NCBI GenBank assembly: GCA_965279475.1
Contig: CBDIIA010000003.1
Location: 3,472,001 to 3,536,000 of the forward strand
Source of the DNA: Pseudorhodoferax sp965279475
GTDB taxonomy: Bacteria; Pseudomonadota; Gammaproteobacteria; Burkholderiales; Burkholderiaceae_C
Length of the DNA stretch: 64,000 nucleotides
Direction of reading: 5' to 3'
The notes under the pieces are model-generated. The model worked only from the letters and a program-made list of their open reading frames with translations, was not told the DNA's origin and made no database searches. Both the position numbers and the translations under genes were made by a program. Below, piece by piece: positions 43,658 to 54,000 of the stretch. Positions within the stretch are counted from its first letter, which is position 1; each line of letters opens with the position of its first letter.

Positions 43658-44997
43658 CGCCCACGCCGCACCATTCGCTGCGACGCCGCCTGCTCGGCTT
43701 CGTGATGACGGCGATCGTGCTGGCTGCCGCGGTGCAGGCCGGTTCTGCCTGGAACAGCGCGCTGCGCCAGGCCGACGAGATGTTCGACTACCACCTGCAG
43801 CAGATGGCGCATGCGCTGCGCGGCGGCATTCCGCTGGCGCCGCCTGCGCTGGAGCCGGGAGACAACAACGAGTACCTGATCCAGATCTGGGGGCCGGACG
43901 GCGTGCAGCTGTTCCGCTCGGCACCGACGCCGCTGCCGCCGCGTGCCGTGCTCGGGTTCTCCGACGTGCTGCTGCACGGCGCACGCTACCGGGTCTATTC
44001 GGTCCAGACGCCGTACCAGACGATCCAGATCGCGCAGGACCTCGACGCACGCCAGGCCCGTGCCCGCGCGTTGGCGCTGCGCGCGATGCTGCCGATGGCG
44101 CTGATGGCGCCGTTGCTGATGCTGGCGCTGTGGTGGGGCATCAACCGCTCGCTGGCGCCGCTGTCGCGCACGCGGGCGCAGGTGGCCTTGCGCGCCGCGG
44201 ACGACCTGTCGCCGCTGGCCGACGACGGCCTGCCCGACGAGGTGCGCCCGCTGGTCGAAGAGATCAACGCGCTGTTCGGCCGGCTCGACAAGGCTTTCGC
44301 CGCACAGCAGTCGTTCGTCGCCAATGCCGCGCACGAACTGCGATCGCCGCTCACGGCCCTGAAGCTGCAGGTGCAGGCGCTGGACCGCGCGCACGACGAG
44401 GCGGGTCGCCAGGTGGCGGTCGCTCGGCTGCACCAGGGCATCGACCGTGCGATCCGCCTGATGCAGCAACTGCTGGTGCTGGCGCGCCAGGAAGCCGCCT
44501 CGCCCGCTGGTGCCGCCGGCGCCGCCGCGATGCCGCCGGTGGCACTCGCGCCGCTGGTGCGCCAGGCGGTGGCCGAGGTGCTGCCGCAGGCCCAGGCGCG
44601 CCACATCGATCTGGGCACCGACGTCGATGGCATCGACATCGCAGCGCTGCAGGTGCGCGGCGATGCCGATGCGCTGCTGATCCTGCTGCGCAACCTGCTC
44701 GACAACGCCATCAAGTACAGCCCGGAGCACAGCCGGGTCGACGTGCGGCTCGGGCAGGCCGCGGAAGGACCGTGGCTCGAAGTCGACGACAGCGGTCCGG
44801 GCATCGCGCCGGAGGAACGCGACCGCGTGTTCGATCGCTTCTTCCGCAGTGCCAACGCCAGCGCACCCGGCAGCGGCCTGGGGTTGGCCATCGCGCGCGC
44901 CGTGGCGGACCGGCACGGCGCGGGCTTGAGCCTGGCCGCTGCGCCGCAGCTGGGCGGCCTGCGCGTGCGGTTGCAGTTCCCGCCGACCGGCGCCTGA
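43654..44997 (+). CDS. Sensor histidine kinase, QseC/TctE-like
   Basis: A 447-residue kinase: first helix at 12-30, a periplasmic domain with the 2CSK_N pattern ADEMFDYHLQQMAHALR, second helix near 150-170, then HAMP-like linker, HisKA with His227 in NAAHELRSPL, and HATPase_c (NLLDNAIKYSPEHSR, DDSGPGIAPEERDRVFDRFFR, GSGLGLAIARAV). It signals to the OmpR-type regulator with which it overlaps. The signal is unknown. Confidence 0.94.
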   Translation: MTPTPHHSLRRRLLGFVMTAIVLAAAVQAGSAWNSALRQADEMFDYHLQQMAHALRGGIPLAPPALEPGDNNEYLIQIWGPDGVQLFRSAPTPLPPRAVLGFSDVLLHGARYRVYSVQTPYQTIQIAQDLDARQARARALALRAMLPMALMAPLLMLALWWGINRSLAPLSRTRAQVALRAADDLSPLADDGLPDEVRPLVEEINALFGRLDKAFAAQQSFVANAAHELRSPLTALKLQVQALDRAHDEAGRQVAVARLHQGIDRAIRLMQQLLVLARQEAASPAGAAGAAAMPPVALAPLVRQAVAEVLPQAQARHIDLGTDVDGIDIAALQVRGDADALLILLRNLLDNAIKYSPEHSRVDVRLGQAAEGPWLEVDDSGPGIAPEERDRVFDRFFRSANASAPGSGLGLAIARAVADRHGAGLSLAAAPQLGGLRVRLQFPPTGA

Positions 44998-45002
44998 ACC
45001 GG

Positions 45003-45045
45003 GGGCGCCCGGCTGCGGCGCCCTCCTCCATTCCTGCCTTTTTTT
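45003..45045 (+). terminator. Intrinsic terminator after the sensor kinase gene
   Basis: GGGCGCC-CGGCTGC-GGCGCCC (7-bp stem) is followed by a pyrimidine-rich run that ends in seven Ts (45039-45045). It separates the two-component operon from the TRAP operon. The T-tract is about 15 bases from the stem, so termination may be partial. Confidence 0.6.
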
Positions 45046-45073
45046 GCTCCGGGAAAACACGGAGCTTGCGGCG

Positions 45074-45102
45074 TTGACCCGGCGTTAGTGTATCGATACA
45101 GT
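45074..45102 (+). promoter_or_regulatory. Promoter with LacI-type operator for the TRAP operon
   Basis: TTGACC (45074-45079), a 17-bp spacer and TACAGT (45097-45102) form a plausible sigma70 promoter. A perfect palindrome TGTATCGATACA (45089-45100) overlaps the -10 box, with the central CG common in LacI-family operators. A related GTAAATCGTTAC stands just downstream (45101-45112). The LacI-family gene at 48095 in the same operon is the obvious binder. Confidence 0.65.
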
Positions 45103-45167
45103 AAATCGTTACACCCCAAGTCGCCGACCGTGCGACAAGCGCCTTCCACCACAGCAGGAGACAAACC

Positions 45168-46202
45168 ATGCACCCGACCCTCCCATCCCTCACTCGCCGC
45201 CGTTTCGTGCAATCGACGTCGGCCCTGGCCTGCGCCGCGGCCGCCCCCGCCATCTCGGTGGCGCAGGCGCCGATCGCGCTGCGCTTCTCGTCGTCGATGG
45301 TGGCCGACCAGAACGCGGCCCACTACGTCTGGTACCAGCGGCTCGAGGCCAACCTGAAGAACGGCGCGGCCGCCCCGATCAAGCTCGAATACTTCCCCAA
45401 CAACCAGCTCGGCAAGGAAGCCGACGTGGTGCAGCAGGTCAAGGTCGGCTCGATCGACCTGATGGTCACCGGCTCGTCGATCTGGGCCACGGTGCTGCCC
45501 GAACTCGGCATGCTCGACCTGGGCTACGTGTTCGACAGCTACGCCCACGTCGGCCGCGCGATGGACGGCAGCGTCGGTGCGGCGCTGAACGATCTGCTGG
45601 TGCAGCGCACCGGCTGCACGGTGCTGACCTGGGCCTCGCACTTCGGCGCACGCAGCGTCTACACCAAGGCGCAGGTCAAGTCGCTGGCCGAGATCAAGGG
45701 CGTCAAGCTGCGCGTGCTGCCCACGCCGGCCTTCATCGAGACCTTCAAGATCATGGGCGCGATCCCCACGCCCATCCCCTTCGGCGAGCTGTACATGGCC
45801 GCCCAGACCGGCGTGGTCGACGGCTTCGAGCACGACGCGGCCACGGTGCTGGCGAGCAAGCTCAACGAGGTCACCAAATCCTGCTGGCTCACCGAGCACC
45901 TGTTCAGCCCGATGGTCGTGGTGGCCGGCAAACGCGCGATGGACAAGATCCCGGCCGCGATGAAGCCGGCCTTCATGAAGGCCGTGGCCGACACCACCGT
46001 ACAGCAACGCGCGATCGCCGGCGAGAAGAGCACCGCGGCCATCGAGGAGCTGAAGAGGCTGGGCATGAGTTTCTTCCCGATGGCGGCGGCCGAGCGGGCA
46101 TCGGTGCGCAACCAGATGGAGGCGCAGCTGTGGGCCGGCTTCATCAAGCAGTACCCGGCCACCGGCCCGCTGTTCGCCAGCATCGACAAGGCCCGGGCCT
46201 GA
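45168..46202 (+). CDS. TRAP transporter solute receptor, DctP family
   Basis: A 344-residue receptor with a Tat-like signal (LTRRRFVQSTSALACAAAAPAISVAQA). The DctP fold follows: LRFSSSMVADQ, QLGKEADVVQQVKVGSIDLMVTGSS, KGVKLRVLPTPAFIETFKIMGAIPTPIPFGELYMAAQTGVVDGFEHD, with the Arg typical of carboxylate contact in the KLRVLP segment. It captures an organic acid for the fused permease downstream. Confidence 0.95.
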   Translation: MHPTLPSLTRRRFVQSTSALACAAAAPAISVAQAPIALRFSSSMVADQNAAHYVWYQRLEANLKNGAAAPIKLEYFPNNQLGKEADVVQQVKVGSIDLMVTGSSIWATVLPELGMLDLGYVFDSYAHVGRAMDGSVGAALNDLLVQRTGCTVLTWASHFGARSVYTKAQVKSLAEIKGVKLRVLPTPAFIETFKIMGAIPTPIPFGELYMAAQTGVVDGFEHDAATVLASKLNEVTKSCWLTEHLFSPMVVVAGKRAMDKIPAAMKPAFMKAVADTTVQQRAIAGEKSTAAIEELKRLGMSFFPMAAAERASVRNQMEAQLWAGFIKQYPATGPLFASIDKARA

Positions 46203-46209
46203 GGCCGGC

Positions 46210-48084
46210 ATGTCGCACGCAGGCGCACTCCCTGGCTGGGGCTTCCGCCAGGACACCCGCTCCGGCCACTGGCTGGCCACCGCCACGCGGTGGATCGAAA
46301 ACCTCTCGGGCCTCGTGCTCGCGGTCGACGTGCTCGTGGTGTTCGTCTCGGTGGTGTTCCGCTACTTCCTGCACGACCCGGTCGACTGGGCCGAGGAGAT
46401 CGCGCGGGCGCTGATGCTGATCCTGGTGTTCCTGGGCGGCGCCACGCTGCTGGCGCGCAGCCAGCACGTGGGCGTCGACCTGTTCCGCGGCCTGTTGCCG
46501 GCCCGCTGGCAACCGGGGCTGATCCACGCCGGGCACTGGATCATTGCCGGCGTGTCGGCCGGGCTGTTCGGCTCGTCGTGCCTGCTGCTGCTGGACTCAT
46601 TCGGCCAGCAGACCTCGATCGGCCTGCCGCAGGTGATCTACGTCTACCCGGTGGTGATCGGCAGCCTGTTCATGAGCGTGTTCGGCGTCGCCAACGCGCT
46701 GCACGGCGAACGCGGCGCGGTGTGGGGCAGCCTCGTCGCCTGCGTGGCACTGGGCCTGGTGGTGGCAGGCTGGAACTGGCTGATGCCCGCCCACGCCATC
46801 CCCAAGGGCATCCTGCTCGCGGCCGGCTTCGTCGGCGGGCTGGCGCTGGGCGTGCCGATCGGCTTCGTGCTGGCCTTCGCGTCGCTGCTGTACTTCCTGG
46901 CCGACCCGTCGCTGCCGATCCTCGTCTACTCGCAGCAGGTGATGGCCGGGTCCGACCACTTCGTGCTGCTGGCGATCCCGTTCTTCGTGCTGGCCGGCCT
47001 GGTGATGGAGGCCAACGGCATGTCCTCGCGCCTGATCGAGCTGCTGCTGCGTTTGTTCGGCCGGGTGCGCGGAGGCCTGAGCCTGATCACCATCATCGCC
47101 ACCGCGTTCTTCTCGGGCGTGTCGGGCTCCAAGCTGGCCGACGTGGCCGCGGTCGGCGGCATCGTGATGCCGGCCGTGCGCCGCACCCGGCAGGACCCGA
47201 ACGAGGCCGCCGGTCTGCTGGCCTGCAGCGCGGTGATGGCCGAGACCATTCCGCCCTGCATCAACATGATCATCATGGGTTTCGTCGCCAACATCTCGAT
47301 CGCCGGGCTGTTCATGGCTGGGCTGGTGCCGGCGGCGGTGCTGGCCCTGTCGCTGGCCGTGGTGGCGGTGGTCGTCGGCCGCAAGATCAACCCCGACGAG
47401 GCCTTCGAGAAACGCACGCCGCTGCTGCCGCTGCTGGGCGGCGCGCTGGTGGCGTTCATCATGGTCGGCATGATCGGCAAGGGCGTCACCTCCGGCGTGG
47501 CCACGTCGACCGAGGTGTCGGCCTTCGCCGTCGTCTACGCGCTGGTGGTGGGCGGCCTGGCTTTTCGCGAGCTGAGCCTGCAGTCGATCGCGCGGCTGTT
47601 CGTGCGGTCGGCCGGCATGGCCGGCGGCATCCTGTTCATCGTGGCGGCGGCGTCCAGCCTGTCGTTCGCGCTGACCATCGAGCAACTGCCGCAGCTGGTG
47701 TCGTCGACGATGATCGCCTTTGCCAAGGAATACGGCAGCACCATGTTCGTGCTGCTGTCGGTGCTGATCATGATCGTCTTCGGCGCGATCCTCGAAGGCG
47801 CGCCGGCGCTGATCATCTTTGGCCCGCTGCTCACGCCGATCGCGCAGGCGCTGGGCGTGAACCCGCTGCACTTCGGTACAGTGCTGGTGATCGCGATGGG
47901 CCTCGGGCTGTTCGCGCCACCGATCGGCCTGGGCCTGTTCGCCACCTGCGCGATCACCGGCACGAAGGTGCAGGACGTGGCCCGGCCGATGCTGAAGTAT
48001 CTGGCCGTGCTGTTCGTGACCCTGATGGTGCTGGTGGCGGTGCCGGCGTTTTCCTTGTGGCTGCCCGCTCGCATGGGGCTTTGA
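46210..48084 (+). CDS. TRAP transporter fused permease (DctQ-DctM)
   Basis: A 624-residue protein joining the small DctQ-type subunit (four helices, about 25-180; PVDWAEEIARALMLILVFLGGATLLAR) to the large DctM-type subunit (about 195-620; AGSDHFVLLAIPFFVLAGLVMEANGMS, FFSGVSGSKLADVAAVG, AFSLW end). The fusion guarantees a 1:1 ratio. It imports, with sodium, the solute bound by the DctP receptor. It begins seven bases after the receptor stop. Confidence 0.95.
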   Translation: MSHAGALPGWGFRQDTRSGHWLATATRWIENLSGLVLAVDVLVVFVSVVFRYFLHDPVDWAEEIARALMLILVFLGGATLLARSQHVGVDLFRGLLPARWQPGLIHAGHWIIAGVSAGLFGSSCLLLLDSFGQQTSIGLPQVIYVYPVVIGSLFMSVFGVANALHGERGAVWGSLVACVALGLVVAGWNWLMPAHAIPKGILLAAGFVGGLALGVPIGFVLAFASLLYFLADPSLPILVYSQQVMAGSDHFVLLAIPFFVLAGLVMEANGMSSRLIELLLRLFGRVRGGLSLITIIATAFFSGVSGSKLADVAAVGGIVMPAVRRTRQDPNEAAGLLACSAVMAETIPPCINMIIMGFVANISIAGLFMAGLVPAAVLALSLAVVAVVVGRKINPDEAFEKRTPLLPLLGGALVAFIMVGMIGKGVTSGVATSTEVSAFAVVYALVVGGLAFRELSLQSIARLFVRSAGMAGGILFIVAAASSLSFALTIEQLPQLVSSTMIAFAKEYGSTMFVLLSVLIMIVFGAILEGAPALIIFGPLLTPIAQALGVNPLHFGTVLVIAMGLGLFAPPIGLGLFATCAITGTKVQDVARPMLKYLAVLFVTLMVLVAVPAFSLWLPARMGL

Positions 48085-48094
48085 GGTTGTTGCA

Positions 48095-49141
48095 GTGAGT
48101 ACGATCCAGGATGTAGCGCGCCAGGCCGGCGTGTCGACCAGCACGGTGTCGAACGTGCTGAACGGCCGCGTCGACCGCATGCGCAGCGACACGCTGGGTC
48201 GCGTGGAGGCAGCCATCACGGCGCTGCGCTTTCGACCCAGCCAATCCGCCCGCCAGCTCAAGACCGGCCACACGGCGATGCTCGGCCTGCTGGTGCCGTC
48301 GATCGCCAACCCGATGTACGGCGCCATCGCGCGCGAGATCGAGACGCTGGCGCAGGAGCGCCACGGCTACCGCGTGATGATGGGCAACACCTACCGCGAC
48401 CGCGACAAGGAGGCCGCCTTCTTCGACGATCTGCTGGCACACGGCGTGCGCGGCGTCGTGGTGATCTCCTCGCTGGTGGACGAGCGGCATTTCGAGTCGG
48501 CCGGCGAACGCGGCCTGGTGCTGGTCAGCTACGACCGACGTGCCACGCCGGGCACGCGCTCGGGCATCGACCACGTGACGGTCGACAACTTCGAGGCGGC
48601 GCGGCTCGCCACCGCCCACCTGATCGCCCACGGCCACAAGCGCCTGGCCTTTGTCACCGCCGCCGGCCTGACGATGAGCCGGCAGGAAAAGATCAAGGGC
48701 TTTCTCGCCGCCGCCGAAGCCGCCGGCAGCAAGGTGCAGACCCAGGTCATCGAGGGCACGCCCGACACGCAGTACGGCGACTCGGTGATGAGCGAACTCG
48801 GCCGGGCCCAGGCGCAGGCCATCGCGGCGATGCCGCAGCGGCCGACCGGCCTGGTCGCCGTCAACGACATGATGGCGCTGGGCCTGCTCTCTGGCCTGCG
48901 CGATGCCGGCCTCGCGGTGCCGGCGGACATCTCGGTCGTCGGCATGGACGGCCTGTTCCTGACGGCGCTCGCGCATCCGCGCGTCAGCACCGTGCGCCTG
49001 CCGCTGCCCGAGATGGCCCGCACCATCGTCGAACGCGTGATGCTGCGACTGACCGAACCCGAGACCCCGACCGGCGAATTCATCTTCCAACCCGAACTGC
49101 TGCAGCGCGAATCGGTCGCGCGGCCACCCAAGGCGCGCTGA
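48095..49141 (+). CDS. LacI-family transcriptional regulator
   Basis: A 348-residue regulator: N-terminal HTH (STIQDVARQAGVSTSTVSNVLNGR) and a periplasmic-binding-like effector domain. The start is GTG 48095, with GAGG eight bases upstream, 10 bp after the permease stop. Its place inside the transport operon and the CG-centred palindrome at 45089-45100 make it the likely local repressor, induced by the imported solute or a metabolite. Confidence 0.94.
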   Translation: MSTIQDVARQAGVSTSTVSNVLNGRVDRMRSDTLGRVEAAITALRFRPSQSARQLKTGHTAMLGLLVPSIANPMYGAIAREIETLAQERHGYRVMMGNTYRDRDKEAAFFDDLLAHGVRGVVVISSLVDERHFESAGERGLVLVSYDRRATPGTRSGIDHVTVDNFEAARLATAHLIAHGHKRLAFVTAAGLTMSRQEKIKGFLAAAEAAGSKVQTQVIEGTPDTQYGDSVMSELGRAQAQAIAAMPQRPTGLVAVNDMMALGLLSGLRDAGLAVPADISVVGMDGLFLTALAHPRVSTVRLPLPEMARTIVERVMLRLTEPETPTGEFIFQPELLQRESVARPPKAR

Positions 49142-49164
49142 GCCTATTGCGCATTGCCCACCCC

Positions 49165-50181
49165 ATGACCCAAGTCTTCGTCACGCATCCCACGTCCAAA
49201 CTCTCGCACTACTTCGGCGACAAGGCCTTCCACGCGCTGCAGGCCCTCCCCGGTGTGCAGCAGGTGCACACCAACCCGCACGACCGTGAACTCGAACTGG
49301 CCGAACTGGCATCGCTCGCGCGCGACTGCCGCTACGTCATCTCGTACCGCCAGACAGCGGCCGACGCGGCCCTGTTCGCCGCCCTGCCGCAGCTGGCCGC
49401 GTTCCTGCGCTGCGCCATCGACATCCGCAACATCGACGTGGCCGCGGCCGGCCGCCACGGCGTGCTGGTCACGCAGGCCAGTGCCGGTTTCATCACCTCG
49501 GTCTGCGAATGGACCCTGGGCGCGATGATCGACCTGAGCCGCGGCATCGGCGCGGCCACCGCCAGCTACCACGCCGGCACCGCACCCCCGCCGCGCATGG
49601 GCCGCGAGCTGCGCGGCGCGACGCTCGGCGTCATCGGCTACGGCCAGATCAGCCGCGAACTGTGCCGCCTGGCGCTGGCCTTCGGCCTGCGTGTGGTGGT
49701 GAACGACCCGTATGCCCAGGTCGACCGGGCCGACATCACCGCCTGCGACCTGCCTGAGCTGCTAGGCCAGTCGGACTACGTGGTCTGCCTGGCCGTAGCC
49801 ACCCCCGAGACCGAGAACCTGATGAACGCCACCCGCTTCGCCGCGATGCGGCGCGGCGCCTTCTTCATCAACCCCTCGCGCGGCAACCTGGTCGACGAGC
49901 AGGCCTTGCTCGCGGCGCTCGACAGCGGCCACCTGGCCGGCTGCGCGCTCGACGTGGGCCGCGCGCCCGACCAGATGCCCACACCCGCCGTGGCGCGCCA
50001 CCCGCGCGTCGTCGCCACGCCGCACATCGGCGGCCTGACACCGCCGGCCATCGAACACCAGGCCCTGGAGACCGTAGCCCAGATCGATGCGCTGCTGCAG
50101 CGGCGCATGCCGGCAGGCGCCGTGAACCCGTCCGAAGCCACGCGCCTGGCCGCGCTGTGGCGCCTGCCGCACACCGCCTGA
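49165..50181 (+). CDS. D-2-hydroxyacid dehydrogenase family protein
   Basis: A 338-residue NAD-binding enzyme: GVIGYGQISRELCRLALAFG (Rossmann), FFINPSRGNLVDEQALLAAL with the catalytic Arg, and PHIGGLTPPAIE with the catalytic His. The segment that normally supplies the third catalytic residue (DVF-E-EP) reads GCALDVGRAPDQMPTP, so the usual Glu is not in place. ATG 49165 is chosen over TTG 49147, though neither has a good ribosome-binding site. It probably acts on a hydroxy acid related to the imported solute. Confidence 0.87.
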   Translation: MTQVFVTHPTSKLSHYFGDKAFHALQALPGVQQVHTNPHDRELELAELASLARDCRYVISYRQTAADAALFAALPQLAAFLRCAIDIRNIDVAAAGRHGVLVTQASAGFITSVCEWTLGAMIDLSRGIGAATASYHAGTAPPPRMGRELRGATLGVIGYGQISRELCRLALAFGLRVVVNDPYAQVDRADITACDLPELLGQSDYVVCLAVATPETENLMNATRFAAMRRGAFFINPSRGNLVDEQALLAALDSGHLAGCALDVGRAPDQMPTPAVARHPRVVATPHIGGLTPPAIEHQALETVAQIDALLQRRMPAGAVNPSEATRLAALWRLPHTA

Positions 50182-50194
50182 CCCGGAAGCCGCC

Positions 50195-51061
50195 ATGTCC
50201 GCACCGATCACCACCACCGCCCCAGGCACCGCCACGCCCTTCGGCGCCTGCGACTGCCACACCCACTTCTTTGCCGACCGCTACCCGCTGGCGCCCACGG
50301 CCACCTTCCAGCCGCCGCCCGCGTCGGTGGCTGCCTACCGCAAGGTGCAGCAGGCGCTGGGCCTGCAGCGCGTGGTCGTCGTGCAGCCCACCGGCTACGG
50401 GCTCGACAACCGCTGCACGCTCGACGCGATGGCCGAGTTCGGCAGCGCCCACGCCCGCGGCGTGGCGGTGATCGCCATCGACACCCATACCGACGACAGC
50501 CTGCAGGCCCTGCACCAGGCCGGCATGCGCGGCGTGCGGTTCATGATGATCCCGGGCGGCGGCGGCGTGCTGCCCTGGGACGCGTTGCAGCCCACGGCCG
50601 AGCGCACGGCCGCTTTAGGCTGGCACATCAACCTGCAGCTCGACGGCCGCGACCTGCCACAGGTCGTGGACCGGCTGAAACGGCTGCCGGGCAAGCTGGT
50701 GATCGACCACACGGCGAAGTTCCTCGAACCGGTGGCGCCCGAGCATCCTGCGTTCCAGGCGCTGCTGGGCCTGCTCGATACCGGCAACTGCTGGATCAAG
50801 CTGTCGGCACCGTACGAGACCTCGAAGAACGGCCCGCCAGCCTACGAAGACGTGAGCCGGCTCGCCCGCGCACTGGCGCAGCGGTTCCCCGAACGCTGCC
50901 TGTGGGCCAGCAACTGGCCGCACCTGAACCGCAACCCGCTGCCCGACGACACCGCGATGCTGGCCCTGCTGGACAGCTGGGCGCCGGACGCCGCGGTGCG
51001 CCAGAAGATCCTGGTGGACAACCCGGCACAGGTGTACTGGGACGGCCAGCTGGCGCGCTGA
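50195..51061 (+). CDS. Amidohydrolase-2 family hydrolase (LigI/lactonase-like)
   Basis: A 288-residue TIM-barrel hydrolase: CDCHTHFFADRYPLAP gives the His-x-His metal motif, RGVRFMMIPGGGGV, LVIDHTAKF and WASNWPHLNRNPLP with the last metal Asp-like positions. It resembles 2-pyrone-4,6-dicarboxylate hydrolase and D-galactarolactone isomerase-type lactone enzymes. It is the last gene of the TRAP operon, so opening of a lactone derived from the imported acid is plausible. Confidence 0.88.
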   Translation: MSAPITTTAPGTATPFGACDCHTHFFADRYPLAPTATFQPPPASVAAYRKVQQALGLQRVVVVQPTGYGLDNRCTLDAMAEFGSAHARGVAVIAIDTHTDDSLQALHQAGMRGVRFMMIPGGGGVLPWDALQPTAERTAALGWHINLQLDGRDLPQVVDRLKRLPGKLVIDHTAKFLEPVAPEHPAFQALLGLLDTGNCWIKLSAPYETSKNGPPAYEDVSRLARALAQRFPERCLWASNWPHLNRNPLPDDTAMLALLDSWAPDAAVRQKILVDNPAQVYWDGQLAR

Positions 51062-51084
51062 AACACCGAGACGTGGTGCCGCGG

Positions 51085-54000
51085 TCAGGCCCCCAGCTCC
51101 CCCTGCAGCCGCCGCACCAGCAGCAGCACGTTCTCGTGCAGCGCACGCCCACGCTCGCCGAGTCCGTTGAGCGGCTGGCCACCGGCGAGATCGCCTTCCA
51201 GCTCGGTCAGTTCCTCCAGCACGCCGGCCGCGCCCACGGTCGTCAGCGCGCCGCGCATCGAGTGGCAGACCTTGCGCCAGCGTGAGCGCACCTCGTCGGC
51301 GGCACCGTTCGCGTCCAGCAGTTCCGGCAGGCCGTTGCGGTAGGTCTCGACGAAGCGGCCCAGCACGCGTTCGAGGATCGGCATCTGGCCGGCCACGTGG
51401 CGCAGCGCGGCGGTGATGTCGAAGCCATGGACGCGCGCCAGCCGGTCGGCCAGCGGCTCGCGCACGGGGGCCGGCGCGTCCTCGGGCGCCGACAACGGGG
51501 CCGGCCGCGGAGACGGTTTGTCGCGCAGTGGCAGCCAGCGCAGCAGCGTGGCATACAGCAGCTCCGGGTTCACGGGTTTGGCCACGTGGTCGTTCATGCC
51601 CGCGTCCAGGCAGGCCTGCCGGTCCTCGACGAAGGCGTTGGCCGTCATCGCGATGATCGGCATCGCCAGGCCGCTGCTCAGGCGGATCGCGCGCGCGGCC
51701 TCCAGGCCGTCCATCACCGGCATCTGCACGTCCATCAGGATCAGGTCGTAGCGGCGCGACAAGGCCATCTCGACCGCACGCGCGCCATCCCACGCGGTCT
51801 CCACCACCAGATCGACCAGCTGCAGCAGGTCCTGTGCGACTTCGCGGTTGACCGGGTTGTCCTCGGCCAGCAGGATGCGCTGGCCAGCGTGGCGCGCCTG
51901 CAGCAGGCTGGCGGTGCCAGAGGCCTCGGCTTCGGGCACCAGCGCCGCACCGCTCGGCGTGCGCAACAGCAGCATCAGCTGGTCGTGCAAGGCCGAGCTG
52001 CTCAGGGGTTTGAGCATCACTGCGTCGAACCGTGCGGTGCGCGCACGCTGCACCAGCGACTGCTCGTCGAACGCGGTCACCAGGATGCAGGGCGGCATGC
52101 CGCTGCCGAGCAGGCTGCGCAGGCGGTTCAGCGTCTCGATGCCGTCCATCGGCTCCATGCGCCAATCGATCAGCATCACGTCGTAGGCCCGGCCGGCGGC
52201 GATGCCGGCCTGCACCTTCTGCAGCGCTTCGGTGCCGCCACCGACCGCATCCACCTCCAGGCCGATCAGGCGCAACTGCTCGCCGACCACGGCCAGCGCT
52301 TCAGGAAGATCGTCGACCAGCAGCGCCCGCAGGCCCTGCAGCGCCATCGGTGTCGCCGGCTTCGGCGCCTCGGTGCCCAGCGTCAGCCAGGCGGTGAACC
52401 AGAAGCTGCTGCCCGCGCCGGGCGCGCTGTCGACCCCGGCGTCGCCACCCATCGCCCGCGCCAGTTGCCGCGACAGCGCAAGGCCCAGGCCAGTGCCGCC
52501 ATGCCGCCGCGTGGCCGAGTTGTCGGCCTGCTCGAAGGCGTTGAACAGCGCGGCCTGCCTTTCGACCGAGATGCCAGGGCCGGTGTCCTGCACCTCGAAG
52601 CGCACCAGCAGGCGCTGCCCATCCTCGCGCAGCAACTCGCCGCGCAGGCGCACCCAGCCGTGTTCGGTGAACTTCACCGCGTTGGCCAGCAGGTTGATGA
52701 GGATCTGCGACAGCCGGGTCGGGTCGCCGCGCAGCCGGCTCGGCAGATGGTCCTGGTCGAGGATCATCTCCAGCCCCTTGCTGCGGCCCTGCGCGGCCAC
52801 CAGCTCCATCGCGCCAGAGAGCAGTTCGCCGAGCGCGAACTCGGTGTCCTCCAGCGTCAGCTTGCCGGCCTCGATCTTCGAGATGTCGAGGATGTCGTTG
52901 ATCACCTGCAGCAGGTGCTGCGCGGCGGCCCCCACCTTGTCGAGCCGGTCGCGTTGCAGCCGGTCGCGCGTGTCACGCGTCATCAGGTGCGTGAGGCCGA
53001 TGATGGCGTTCATCGGCGTGCGGATCTCGTGGCTCATGTTGGCGAGGAAGGCCGACTTGGCGCGGCTCGCCGCATCCGAGTCGGTGCGGGCCTGCAACAG
53101 CTCGGTGTTGGCCTTCTGCAGCTCGAGTGTGCGGGCCTGCACGCGGCGCTCCAGCAGCACGGTCATCTGGCGCAGCTGGTCCTCGGCGACCTTGCGCTCG
53201 GTGATGTCGGTCGCGATGCCGAGCAGGATGGTCGACGTGCCGTCGATCGACAGCATCGGCCGTTTCACGGTCGAGAGCCAGCGTACCTCGCCCCGCGCCG
53301 TGGTGATCTGCTCCTCGGGAATCTCCAGGTCCTTGCCGCTCTCGATGACCTGCAGGTCCGCCGCGCCGAACTGGCGCACCTGCTCGACGTTGCTGTTGAA
53401 CGATTCCTCGGTCTGGCCGACGATCGCGTCGACGCTCGTGCCGTAGGCTTCGGCCAGCGACGCGTTGGCCAGCACGAAGCGCCCCTCGCGGTCCTTCGCG
53501 AAGATCAGGTTGCGGTTCAGGTCGATCACGCGGCGCAGAAAGGCCTGCTGGTATTCGAGCTGCCGGGTGCGGTCGCGCACGCGCTGCTCGAGCTCGGTGT
53601 TCAGGCGCTGCAGGTGGTCCTCGATGGCGCTGCGCGCCATCATCTCGTTCTGGATGCCGCGGAACAGCAGCATGAACAGGCCGGTCAGCACGACCAGCGT
53701 GACCAGCAGCGCGACCAGCGTCCACTGGCGCTGCGTCTGCGCACGCTGCAGCCGGGCCTGCAGCAGCGACGCCTCGGCCTCGTCCATCTGGCGCACCACG
53801 TCGCGGATCTGCTGCATCCACCGCTCGCCGGCATCGTGCTGCATCGCCTGCCGGGCCGCGACACTGCCCTGGGCCTGCAGCTGTCGCGCCACCGCCTCCA
53901 GCTTCTGCAGGCGGCTGTCGACCAGGTTCGCCAGGCGCCCGTGCAGCCGGGTCTGGCCCGGGTTGTCGGACACCAGCTCGCGCAGCCCGGCCACATGGCC

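Noticed and set aside
43639..46286. Long minus-strand frames opposite the sensor kinase and TRAP receptor genes
   Set aside because: Antisense shadows without family motifs; the plus-strand genes are well supported.
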